A DNA stretch of 64,000 bases from Diphasiastrum complanatum (taxonomy: Eukaryota > Streptophyta > Lycopodiopsida > Lycopodiales > Lycopodiaceae). Numbering within the stretch: position 1 is the stretch's first letter; each line of letters starts with the position of its first letter. The stretch is from the NCBI GenBank assembly GCA_029204225.1, contig CM055111.1:22847772-22911771 (forward strand), in the 5' to 3' direction. This document shows positions 24,039 through 35,016 of this stretch, one piece after another. The notes beneath the pieces were generated by a model. It was not told the origin of the DNA and did not search any database. It saw nothing but the letters and a program-made list of their open reading frames with translations. The position numbers and the translations under genes are program-made.

Positions 24039-24490
24039 TTGTCAAATTCCCATTTTGGTCACATTTGGAACATTGTTCAGACCGGAAGAAATGTGGACAG
24101 TGTTGAGTCAAAAACACAGGGGAATCAACTAACTAAGAAAGATAAGAAGATTGTGGAATAGTTCACCATTCAAGATGGATTACTATTTCAGAATGGAAAA
24201 GTTTGCGTACCTGGTGATGATGAGCTCAAACGGAAGATTTTGTCTGAATGTCATGACATACTTTGTGCAAGACATCCCGGTATACACAGGACTCTGGACT
24301 TGGTTAAGAGAGAATTTTATTGGCCAAAGCTCAAGCCATATGTCGAGTCATATATTGTTAAATGCAAGCCCTGTCAACTAGCAAAGGCTGAACGCCATAA
24401 GGCTAGTGGTTTGTTGCATCCGTTAGATATCCCAGATAAGAAATGGGAAAGCATATTCAGTTGCTTGGCATCTTGCACTGTCTTATCTAC
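24039..24490 (+). mobile_element. Inverted gypsy fragment: integrase zinc-binding region
   Basis: The plus strand encodes the H2C2 zinc-binding part of a gypsy integrase (CHDILCARHPGIHRTL...YWPKLK...CKPCQLAK) preceded by an RNase H/linker tail. It points the opposite way to the chromodomain piece on its left and to element F on its right, so it is bounded by rearrangements on both sides. It may derive from D or a close relative. Confidence 0.8.
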
Positions 24491-24499
24491 TTGATCTTG

Positions 24500-26490
24500 T
24501 GCGGTTGTCAGGGCATTTTGCAGGGAGCTGATGTAGGTTTTCAAGCGATCAGCTTGTTGTTAGGCCAATTTCTTTTCGCTTTCAGACTTTTCTTCATGTT
24601 GTTTGGCTATCTTCAACTCTCGATCCAACTGGACAATTTTCTAGCTGATCAGAGTGTTTTTGGATCCTAGATCAGAGACCCTCTGCTCCATTTCCTTCTT
24701 CTTATCCAGCATAGACTGGATCACTTGCCCAAGGCTTGAAACCAACCCTAGAGCATCACCAGAATCTACGGTCGTGGAAGTGGCAGCAGTAGGAGAACCT
24801 GATAGTACTGTCCTTGGTAGGCATGGAATAGGTGCCATGGTCTCTTCTTCTTCAAAAGTATCCTCCTCTTCAAACCCTTCAGGCACCGTGGCGTCGAACT
24901 GCTTTGGTGACTTTACAGCTTTGTCGACCCGAAGTGTGGCTGGGCTACCCTATGTGGGTGGTTGTTGACTGGCATCTTCGACACCAACAGTAGATTCACG
25001 GATATGCCCAAATCCTCTTCCAAGGGATTGGGGTTCAAAGGGCTAGGCTCTGGGGCATTTTAAAGATTTCGGTGGCCCCAAGGGGGTCAAAATCATCGAA
25101 CATATCGATGAAGAACTGTGCATTGGGTGAGGTTGCTTCGGTGTGCAGGGGTGAGGAGGCCTGGGCAGTTGTGATGGGAATGGTAGGCCCAATGGTCATA
25201 GACTATCCTTGTATGGGAGTAGAGGCGAGGGAAGCATCAAAGACGAGGGGAATGGGAAGTTCAGTGCGAACAACAACAGAGGGTGGAAGCGCAGCTGACG
25301 AGGTATGTCTAGTGCAACGTCGTGACGCGAAAGGCGAGCCAGGAATTACGATCTTGCTGCATGGACGACGACGACTATGAGAACTTGAGGCCTGATGGGA
25401 TGACTCGGCCATTGCTTCTTCGTAAACCGAAAGCACGGAATCCAGGTGGAAGCTATGGATTCTATTTTCTAAGTGAGAAGCGGCTAAGAGGGACAATAAA
25501 GAGCCAACGACAAACTGCTGCTTTGTATTGGCCTTAATAGCTCGTTTGAGCTCACCAAAAACAGTCTTGAACCAGTTAAATGGTTCAAGAGGGGCTTTGG
25601 CCAACTTAGTGTGGGACTCCACTATCCTGTGAAAGATTTGAAATGTGATGCGGTCTTTCCTAAGGTTGCCAACCATCAGGAAATGATTCAATAGCTAGGC
25701 AGCTGCGTGAATGGAAGACTCAGTGATGACTTCTAGAAGGTAGTCATCATTGGTCCAGTGCAGATCGTTGGTGAGGTCAATGTATGGCTTGATGTCCTAT
25801 TTGGCGTGCTTGTGATTGGGTGAGGCTTGCGTACCGGATGAGATTCCTATAGCTGCAAGTGCGGCCTCAGTGACGCGCACCTTGTGTGTGGCTCTCTGGA
25901 AGGTGATATAAAACTTGGATTTGTCTTCCTTCCATGTACTGAAGGCAAGAGTGATGAAATCCATATTGATGCGTCCCGAGAAGGCTCTCTCATGAATACC
26001 CATTGCAGTGAGTAGAGGCTCTGCAAGGGTCATCCACTGAGTGACCATGCTTGTGCTAGGAAGAATTATGATGTCCGTTGCAGATGGGACATCACAATGG
26101 ATAGTATAGCACGGAGACTGGAAAGTATCGGTAGAAGATATGACGATCAGAAAGGAATTATAAACACGTGAAAGTATATCAGAAGGCAATGCAGGAAATT
26201 TGGAAGGCTTTGGTCGCAAGAAAATTTCTCAAGAGCTTGGCTAGCACAAGTGAGGAATGAATTGAATTCAGCCAACTTATAGGTGAATTTGGTGGGTCCA
26301 TTACACTGAATAGTAGTTTGACTGATCAGTTCTGAACAAAAATATGCAAGCATGTACAGTACTGTAAAAATAGGCTATAAAAATCTCGGCAAAGGTTTCT
26401 AGGAATCTGAACCTATCAGGTGAACGTTTTTCAGGGCTGGCGAAGGATGAACCTTCGCCCAGGAGGGTTGTTTGCCCAGGTACTGTCATA
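24500..26490 (-). pseudogene. Extra ORF region of element F, downstream of pol
   Basis: Several open stretches on the element's strand (about 24640-24890, 25200-25690, 25797-26220, 26150-26490). The left-most is Glu-rich with a probable coiled coil (DKKKEMEQRVSDLGSK). The middle part is Ser-rich. No signal peptide, hydrophobic fusion segment or other envelope feature is visible. Tat elements are known to carry an additional ORF; its function is not established. Treated as part of a fossil. Confidence 0.6.
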
Positions 26491-26845
26491 AATGTATTTT
26501 TTCACAATCTGAACCTATGGACAACCTAATTTTAACATTTTAAGATCATCTAGCAGGTCGGCGAAGATTCATAATGAGGTTATGATGCTCGGCAAAGGTT
26601 CCCAAAATGGCATATCACTGAACATTCACCTAACTCAAAAATTGAATTTTCTCTTGTCAGAAACCTTCGCCCACCTTAATTTAGATTAATCAAGAGTGGA
26701 TGTACAATCTGAGAGCTCAACGAAGGTTTTTGATACTGTATTGGCCAAATCTGCCCAAAATAGTGGTTTCCTAAGGCATTTTCCATCAAAAATTATGTGC
26801 TGTCTTTTCCTATGCTGATGACTTTCTGACTTTTGCTCATCAGTA

Positions 26846-26884
26846 TTTTCTTATTTTTTTTATTTTTTTATTTTTTTATTTTTA
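26846..26884. repeat. T-rich (ATTTTTTT)n minisatellite
   Basis: Four imperfect units of ATTTTTTT in the spacer of element F between integrase and the extra ORF. Confidence 0.75.
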
Positions 26885-29800
26885 TGTAATTGTCTTTTTC
26901 CAAAAAATTCAGCAAATTAAATACTGAAAACAAAAAATTGAAAAACAAATAAATTCAAAAACCCATTGAGATCAGGCTTGCTAAACTGGTGGAGCAGGCT
27001 ACCAAAACTTGCGTAGTCGACTGCCATTTACCATAGTATCAAATTGTTTTCCATCCAAGTGCTCAAGAATTATTGCGCCATAGTTTAGGATTTCCTTCAC
27101 TTTATACGGGCCTTCACCAGTAAACTTCAACTTACCCTTGATCAGCTTGGTTGTGTACATCAATGCAAGATCTCCTGCTTTTAGATCTTTCTTGTGCAAT
27201 CGACGATCGTGCCATGACTTGCGACGGGATTTCTCTGCTGCTAAGGCATGAACAACCATCAATCGGGTTTCACATAATTTGTGCAACGCTTCATGATGAA
27301 GTTGTAAAGACTTATCAGCTTTGGCTTCAACCCACTTGGTCATATAATCAGTTGCGACGATAATGTATCGGGCTTGAGATCCTTGCGAATCCAGTCCCCA
27401 TTTTTCAAACGGTGCTTGCGATAAAACCGGATGTAAGGGTTCATAATTCTGTAGAGTAGGTCGTCGTGCTCGCTGGCAGACATCACATGTCTGAATACAA
27501 TTTTCTCTGTCCTTATGAAGCATAGGCCACCAACATCCAGATTGTAAAAGTTTGCGAACAGTAATGTCGTTTGATCAGCTAGTTTAATAGCAAAAGTAGC
27601 AGGCTTAATCTCCATTTTGTACATAGCTTTGTAGAAATCAGGTTAACTCCTGAATCGCCATCTATCACAGCTGCTTCTTTAGAAAATTGTCTATGTTGTA
27701 TCGGCCGAGTGATATTCTTTTGTTCACTTTCCCAAGTGGCTCCAACATGGAGTACATCATTAGATTCTTCAAATCTAGCACAAAAAAGCGGCTCCTGATG
27801 GACTTCTGGTTCTTCTTGAGCTAACTTTTGTGCTAAGACTTCTTTTGCTTTTGGCACCAACTTTAGGAACTCTCCCAATGAAATATTGATCTTGCTAGAC
27901 AAAATGTTTAGAGTAATTCTGTATGCGGTGCTTCCGGTTCAGTCATCTTGAAGGGTTCTTCATGATGATGTAATTGATCATTCATATCCGTACATAAATT
28001 TCTTGGAGGCTGCAATGGTAAAGACCGAACTTCAGTTGTTACTTTAGCAACCTCAACTTCCTCTTCTTCTTGCAAATATATCTTTGTTTTTCTGCATTAA
28101 GATTTGGATAGACTCTCGATGTTGTTGGTGTATCGTTCAATTGTATAGAATCAGCAGGTACTGGATCCACTACTGGTTCTTCTTGAGCTAACTTTTGTGC
28201 TCTGGTGACCACCATTAAGGATGCACTTGGTTTATTCTGAGCTACTGATCCTTACTTGATTGTTATCAAATTTACAGGTGCTGTAGCTGGTGGTGGCTTC
28301 GGTCTTGCTGGACAGTCTTTATAGCAATGCCCATATCCACAATCATGACATAATGATACATTTTTTTTTTTATTTGGGCATTTTGCAACTCTGTGATTTT
28401 CTCCACATGCAAAGCATCCAATGGTGCTCTGGCCCAATTTCTCGAGGCCTATTGTTGAGCGGCAGCATAAATGGCATACTGTTTTGAAGATCCACCTTCT
28501 TGATCATTACCATAGCTTCATTGCTCAGCACTTCCATAAGGTTCTGGTTCCATTAAATTGGCAGGAGGAGTGGAGTGTTTTGGTGGGGCAGGCAAAGCTA
28601 GATGTTCCGGGTATCCAAGAGTAGATTGTTGCAGTCTTGCTGCTGGATTTCCTCCATACTGTAGATCTCGATATCCCATCTGGGCATACCGCTGCTGAAT
28701 TATCCGAGGGTTGAAGTTGCAAAAAGTAGTCTCATGGTCAACTGAATTACACAAATGGCAAACACTGATTTCCATTCTTTTTTTCAATTGAGGACACTCA
28801 TTCATTGTGTGACTTCCTGTACAAATAGAACACCATGCATTTTTCCTGGTAGGAAAAGTCTTTGCAAACTTCTCAGGTTCCTTGTTCGCTTCTCCGTGGA
28901 AATTTTCCAATGCTTTGATCTTCTCATCAAATTGCAACTGCAACTTTTCCATCTATTTCTGGTGGGTCTTCCCGAGTTTCTCGAATTCATTGAGCATCAT
29001 TTCTGCAGTAGCATTGGCATTCGTTGATGCAATAGTGGTGGATGTCGTAGTAGTCTGCCCTGCTGTATAAGGCAACATACTGACATTCGGCTCATCATCT
29101 GAATCTTCATCCTCCTCCCAAATTGCATCGTCCATAGCATTTTGCAAAAGTGCATACTCATTATGGCGTTTCAGCTCACGTCTGAACCGTTTAGATAGAC
29201 CTGACAAAAATCACATAATCATGGCATTTTCATTAATCAGCTCAGGTTCACATTCAGATCTAAGATGTTTCACCCTATCGATGTAATCTCAAACCATTTC
29301 TCGCTTTTCCATTATAATTTTACTTAAAAGTAGGAAAGGGTCCTCCATAAACTTCCGCGATTTGAACCGTGTGATAAGGGCTCGTTTAACAACCTCCCAA
29401 TATGTACGCTCAGTTTCATCTTGGTTATAGTAACAATCTTGTCCTGCGCCTATTAAGGCCATAGGAAATATCTTAAGTTTATCTTGAGGATAAATCTCAC
29501 CATAGACCTCACAGGATTCAGCATAGATCTGAAGAAATCTAACTGGATCTGTTAATTCATTATATTTGGGTAGATCCAATCGGGGTGCTCTTCTAACAAT
29601 AATTGGATTGACCTCCTGTGGAGCACCTTCGGGAGCAACTCCAGGGGCAGCCATCTTTACAAATTTAGATCAAATCAATAATGAGATTGGATATAGATTT
29701 TTCTAAAAAACTATCTCAGATTAGATCTGCTAGCTCTATTTCACTTTTCAAGAATCTGATTCTATATGATTAAAAACTTTTCGAAATTCAATCGATCGAT

Positions 29801-30845
29801 ACTTCTCAAAAATGATAAATCTCTCAGAATCCAATTCAGAATATATCAGATTCGATCCAAATTTTGACAGAGACTTGATCTGGAAAATCAAAAACTAAAA
29901 TTAGGACTGGCGAAGGTTCTCAAGGTGAAGGTTGGCTCGGCGAAGGTTCAACAGTGCTATTTTGGAAAAAAAAAAAAAACTCTCTGAACAACTTTTTTGA
30001 CAATTTCTTGAAAAATAACCTTCGCCAACTTCTCAGATGGAAGATCTGACACAACTAAAACTATGGAAAACCGGACATAGGTTTCTGACACAAGGAAATA
30101 CAGTTTCCGTAATCTAACGAGGCAAAAAATCAAGATTTTTTGTGATCTGATCAAGAAGAATCTTCGTCGAACTCAAAAGTAGTGTTTTTCTATAAATAGA
30201 ATGTTTTGAAAACTCGTCGAAGGTTCTGGCAAAGGATCAAGAGTAATATTGGTAATTTTGCAACAAAGTGACTTTTTTGACAAAAATATGACAATATGAC
30301 GACTGATCCTCTGAAACCCTTTCTATTTTTGGTATTATTCTTCATCGACCTGGTAGTAGATAGATTTGAATCACATCTAAGCACAGTGAACCGGACGAAG
30401 GTTCTTTTTCAGTATTTTTTAGGGTTTCGATAATTTTTGGTGATTTTTGGTGGTTTTTCTGATGTTTATGAAAATCTGCTAGGAATTAATCTTTGCCCTT
30501 CAAACTGAAGGTTCTGTAAACAAAAACGAAGGTGTCTGCAACTCGGCAAAGGTTTCTTGAAAGAGGATAAAAAGTTTTGAGCTCTGATGACGCTTTTTGT
30601 CTCTTTTTGACCAAATTTGACAGATTTGACCAATTTTTGTTATTTTCTCTGATATCTCAGATCCAAATGGATCTTAAGATTGGTGATCTGAATAGCTTTT
30701 TCTGTTTAATAATCAGATCAAATCAAGCAAAATCAATCCCAAACTAACCCTAAAATGCAGATTTAACACTATTCATGCCACGACAAGATGCCTAATGCAA
30801 GCTAACCATCAACCAAACATGCTGTAAACTGAAAAATTGGCATAG

Positions 30846-30864
30846 CTCCCCGGCAACGGCGCCA
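30846..30864 (-). other. Element F primer-binding site
   Basis: The element strand reads TGGCGCCGTTGCCGGGGAG, the PBS type seen in plant Tat/Athila gypsy elements. It lies 4 bases from the LTR start at 30869. Confidence 0.88.
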
Positions 30865-30868
30865 AAAT

Positions 30869-31404
30869 TGTAGTGGGTTTCTTTCCTTGCTTAACCTGAA
30901 TCCAAGATCTAGTCAATCTAGCATCAAAGAGACGGAGCTAGTTGTCACGCGGAGGTTCGTTCCCATGAGAGCGATAGTATAGTTCAGATTTCAACATGAA
31001 TGAAGGATCTAACACTAACATCCAATAACACTACATCCATTAACCCTAAATCCACAACAATGATAGAAACTTACTCTTCTCTCTCTCCTTTTCTCTCTCA
31101 CCAAAGCATAAGAAATGGCAATCCCAATAATGATCAAATCCAACAATTAGCAAATACCAAAGAAAGCATGAGAAATGGAGGAAAAGAGAGGAAGAGCAAG
31201 GACATTCATCAATCCATTTCTAAAGAGAACTAATCTGCTTTATTGAAATGAGAAAATGAACATGAGGAACAGCTCAAGTTGGTCCCTTTTTATAGTAGAG
31301 AGGAGGACCCTGGCCTTTGAATCCTATTGGTCCAGTCTTGTCTCTCTTTTAATTCAAATTTAAAAAGTGTGGGAACCATCAAAATTGGAGGGAAACCCAA
31401 CTTT
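30869..31404 (-). repeat. Element F 5' LTR (about 536 bp)
   Basis: Starts TGTAGTGGG next to the PBS and ends near ...TTTATTCA at 31404, giving TG...CA ends. It contains a TATA-like CTTTTTATAGTAG near 31285-31300. It joins directly to the truncated D LTR. Confidence 0.75.
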
Positions 31405-31811
31405 ATTCACCCCCAAGCCAAGGAACAAGAAGCATGAATGTAGAGTGAGAGCCTGACAATGAATCAAGAACCATGATGTGTAGTAGGGCAAGTTTGGACC
31501 TCTTATATAGAGCCTAATGCATCATGGGCACTAAACCATGCATAGTCCTATGTTCCCTATACATAGATTCACCTAGAATAGAGTCCTATGCATAGACCAA
31601 CTATTTATAGAACTGCTATTGATAAGTCTACACATGCATACACTGTCTCAAACCTTGTCTAAACTCCATATAGTGTGTTCTGGGCCTCACAAGGAATACT
31701 TTTGGGTCATGTCCAGTATGACGTGGCATAACTAACAGCTTGTTTCACTAGAGCACTGTGTATATAAGACTAGGAGTATATTGTATCCTATGTACTGGTC
31801 ATGGACATAAT
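31405..31811 (-). repeat. Chromovirus D 5' LTR, part
   Basis: Collinear with the right four-fifths of 22825-23344. It is followed by AAGTAAT (31812-31818), the second target duplication, and then by fragment E sequence. Confidence 0.82.
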
Positions 31812-31890
31812 AAGTAATCTCCTCGGTGCATGCACTGCGTGGATCGCAATGGATTACGCAGGTGAGCACAAAGAATCTATTTGCGCTGTG
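31812..31890 (+). mobile_element. Fragment E remnant on the far side of D
   Basis: Reverse-complement match to 17015-17083 (AAGTAATCTCCTCGGTGCAT...). This shows that D integrated into the second copy of E. Confidence 0.8.
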
Positions 31891-32048
31891 GAAGCGGAAG
31901 AGCAGACAGTCAGACAAAGCAGTCAGACAGAAATGTGAAACAACGAAGCATGCAACACTGACAAAGATCTAAACGCAACAACAAGATAGTAGTCGATTCA
32001 GATTTATATATATGAAAAATACAAGTCAGATTGATGCTATGAGCACAA
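31891..32048. other. Unassigned stretch between E and LTR G
   Basis: AT-rich, with CAGACAGTCAGACA-type short repeats near 31913-31930. No family recognised. Confidence 0.5.
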
Positions 32049-32806
32049 TGTTGGATTATTCTCCTAATTATCAACTAATCGATCTTTTAATCTTCATCCA
32101 CGTATTACCCAACACTATAGTTTTATGGATGTTTCTATACAATTTGTAAAAGTACATGGAAATCGCTCACAGGTGGATTCCACAAGTAAATTTACAAGAA
32201 GTGTTAACTGGATGGATGCCAGCTCACTATGGCCAACTGGTCATTAAGATCTATGACCTAATCAGTTGTCCTACTAGAGTAGCCGCATTTGCTTTGTATA
32301 AATAGCTGATCATATGTTTATCATTTTATTCATGCAATGCATTGAAAAATAACATAGCAGTTCTCTCAAGCTTTCAAGCTTGAACACTATTGAGCATTCT
32401 AGCTCAATTCTTAGAGTTCTTTTAGAGTTTTGCTATCATCGCTTATTGCTTATCAACAGAAGTGCAAATCAGACAAAGTTTTCATAGATAGTTTAGAGTA
32501 CGTGGTTTCTATCCGCAATTGTCTTGTGTTTCTTTTTTTCTGAATCAATCTATTCTTTATTGCATTCAGTATTATGGCAGAATCTCTATGATCTCATATT
32601 GCTTTTGTTTGATAATTCAATTCTTCATTGTTTGGCTACGTATTCACTTTAGCTCTGATGATTTTAAAGTTAGTTGCTAAAAGATTGAACGTGACTCTTG
32701 TCATTATGTTTTGTTCAAAATTTAAAGGCGTAGTCATGCATTAGAAAAGCAGGTTTATTCTACTACGCTCAATACATCATTATTGCAATATCACCTCTTT
32801 CCAACA
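32049..32806 (+). repeat. LTR G (758 bp), copia type
   Basis: Begins TGTTGGATTATTC and ends CTTTCCAACA, so the termini form a short inverted repeat TGTTGGA/TCCAACA. A TATA box TATAAATAG lies near 32297. The primer-binding site follows at once (32807-32818, TGGTATCAGAGC). No partner LTR is seen in the window. Confidence 0.85.
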
Positions 32807-34183
32807 TGGTATCAGAGCATGTTATTTAATATGCTATTACCTTTATGATATCAGAGCGATGTGTTATATTAGAGCTCTAATACTTGAAAAAAAAAATTAT
32901 TCTTTTGATTTTACTCTTTTCTTGTTTCCATTAGTTATTTCTTGAGTTTTTTAAAGAATTTAAAAAAGAAAATGAGAAATGCAAAATCATATAAGAAAAA
33001 GTATAGAAAAAAAAAAAGGATTAGATTAGTTACATTTTGCAAAACCAAAAGGGGCTAAAAATCACTAAAATGGATATTTATCACAACAGTAGAACCAACA
33101 TTCGTAGGAGTTTTCATGAGTTCAAAATAGTGTCTTTGTCTTAACTGTGCTCTACGAAGGTTACTTTGCATCAGAAGACTAGAAAATCACCTTTGTGAAG
33201 CACTATGTCCACTTTGAAAACCTTTGCAAGTTATCAATATGTCATTATGATCATTCGTTGACTTGATAGATGGACTTAAAACAAAAAGTTGGATATTTTC
33301 TATACCTATGCAAGAGCTGTCATTTGGTAAAGGTCAATCCTTCGTAAGAGTTATAGAGCCTTTGTAGAGCTTCTAGTTGACTACAAAACTTTCGTAGAAG
33401 TTTGAGAGCTTGTTTCACAATACTCTATAGGCTTGTGTAATTTTTTTTCAGAACTGGATAGCCCAAATAGCACTTTGTCTAATAGGCCACCCAAAACACC
33501 TCTATATAAGCTAGAAAATCGATTCATTTTGCACAAATGCTAGTAGAGCTCTTGCAAAAACATGTCATGAATTTTGCTTGAAATTGAAAACCAAAATTCC
33601 TCCACTTATTTTTAGCCATTTGCTATATAGTCCAACATGTCTAATTGTGCTTAGACCTCTACTGCCGAGTCCAATTCTACTAATTCCCATCCTCAAAGAT
33701 CTCCTATTCAAATAGTTGTCTCTCGAAAATAAGACATTCTAGTGCTCCCTAGCTAAGAGAAGGTGGTTGAATGGCTCCAATAAAATAAACCACTACTAAA
33801 AATCATGGGCATTCATGCTATATTTTTTTATAATGCAATCAATTTGAATTTATTTTTCATGGTGTTCAACACTTGGGACGAGACCAACCTCCAATTCTTT
33901 ATCGACTTTTAGAATGCAACGCATAAGATGCATGTATCTGTAACCACACTAGTAGCAATAGGTAAAGGGGATAGGCCATCCCCTTCTTATGGGCTAGCCA
34001 GTTCTGTCATTGCACCATATGTAGATCTTACCATTTCTATCATTGCACCATATTTAGATCTTACCATCTCACATGTCCAAACCAGCGATGGACACCTCAT
34101 AAATGTCATCCAAGGTCCCATTAGCAAAGTTGCAACCGCCTTTTAGATTAGTTCATTGCAATAGAACTGATGTATTTTTGTGC
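32807..34183 (+). mobile_element. PBS and leader-like sequence of element G
   Basis: PBS TGGTATCAGAGC, then AT-rich leader (to about 33050), then about 1.1 kb without a recognisable retroelement domain. One small open frame (33928-34146) is not convincing. The stretch ends where repeat A resumes at 34184. Probably a degraded internal region. Confidence 0.5.
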
Positions 34184-34410
34184 GCATGAAGTAGGTGCTC
34201 TTACATTCCATTCATAACTCAAAAGATACTTTCAACCAAATTGGATTTTGATTACATCAATAGATCTATCTCATTAAGATCTAGAAAGCACATAAGGCTC
34301 CAAGGAAAAACTTTCTAATTTAGGATCAATCTTTTGAAAAGCATCCATCTCGATTTTTGGGCTTCATGGACAACATCAAATCCAAATCGACCTCTTTCCA
34401 CTCTAATTTA
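34184..34410 (-). repeat. Repeat A, copy 2 continuation (inverted)
   Basis: Reverse complement of 16590-16818 in copy 1. It abuts the copia B LTR at 34411, and ATTTA (34406-34410) is the complement of TAAAT, matching the TCAAT at 19176-19180 in four of five bases: the second target duplication of copia B. Its inverted orientation relative to 17743-19180 supports the inversion. Confidence 0.85.
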
Positions 34411-35016
34411 TGTAAAAAATTGCCTATATTGGCAAATCTAGCCATGTAGTCTAATGTAAATTTTGTACAAAGTGGATTCCACACATGTAAGGCCAAGATT
34501 GCACGTGGCAATCCACTCCTAATGTATTTAGGTCGAGTCAAGAGTGATGGTTGTGTCTATTTGGTAGAGATCCCTACATTATAGGACCTACCCCTTGATT
34601 TGTGATGAACCATCTACCTACCAAGCATGGCTTTAGGAAATAGACTAGGGTTTCATTTTAGGGCAAAAAAGGTGAGTTAAATTCCTTATTACATGTTGGA
34701 AATTCACCTAAATTACAAAGGAAGTCACTTTTGCTATGTATTCAAAGCATAGGAGAAGATAGAATATTTTTGGAGCTCATTTGCAATCTCGAGTTTGCTC
34801 TCCATGTACATTGATTCTTTGTGATCCAAATGAAACCAACTTCGATTTGTGTTTATGTTCAATGATTTGATTGTCAATGCTTGTTGTTTGTCAAATTGCC
34901 AATCTAGATCAACTTTTTTATGACTAGTTTTATGATAGATTTTTAAGCAAGTACACAATCACTCTTGTGGATGTTTCTAAGATCCATTTATGGTCCTAAA
35001 GTACTGTACTTTCACA
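34411..35016 (+). repeat. Copia B 5' LTR (about 606 bp)
   Basis: Begins TGTAAAAAATTGCC and ends ACTTTCACA directly before the PBS. Homologous to 39666-39746 plus 19181-19783 (inverted), and to the LTR tail at 52155-52373. Confidence 0.9.

Larger units (their letters stand above)
24491..31404 (-). mobile_element. Element F: Tat/Athila-like Ty3/gypsy with an extra 3' ORF
   Basis: Minus-strand element. From the right: LTR (30869-31404), PBS (30846-30864), leader (29660-30845), gag (about 28950-29654), zinc knuckles (about 28250-28850, CX2CX4HX4C arrays), aspartic protease remnant (DGDSGVNLIS, about 27580-27900), integrase (about 27000-27525), spacer, and a third region of open frames on the same strand (24500-26490). 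The PBS type and the extra ORF suggest the Tat/Athila group. The left LTR is not present and the element is incomplete and broken several times. Confidence 0.85.

Noticed and set aside
24491-26490. Host gene between two gypsy pieces
   Set aside because: Same strand and spacing as the rest of element F, and the flanking spacer shares the element's CGAAGG motifs, so it is better read as the element's extra ORF.
33928-34146. 72-codon frame between LTR G and repeat A
   Set aside because: Contains an internal near-repeat (IAPYVDLTIS/IAPYLDLTIS) and no recognised motif; probably degraded element sequence.
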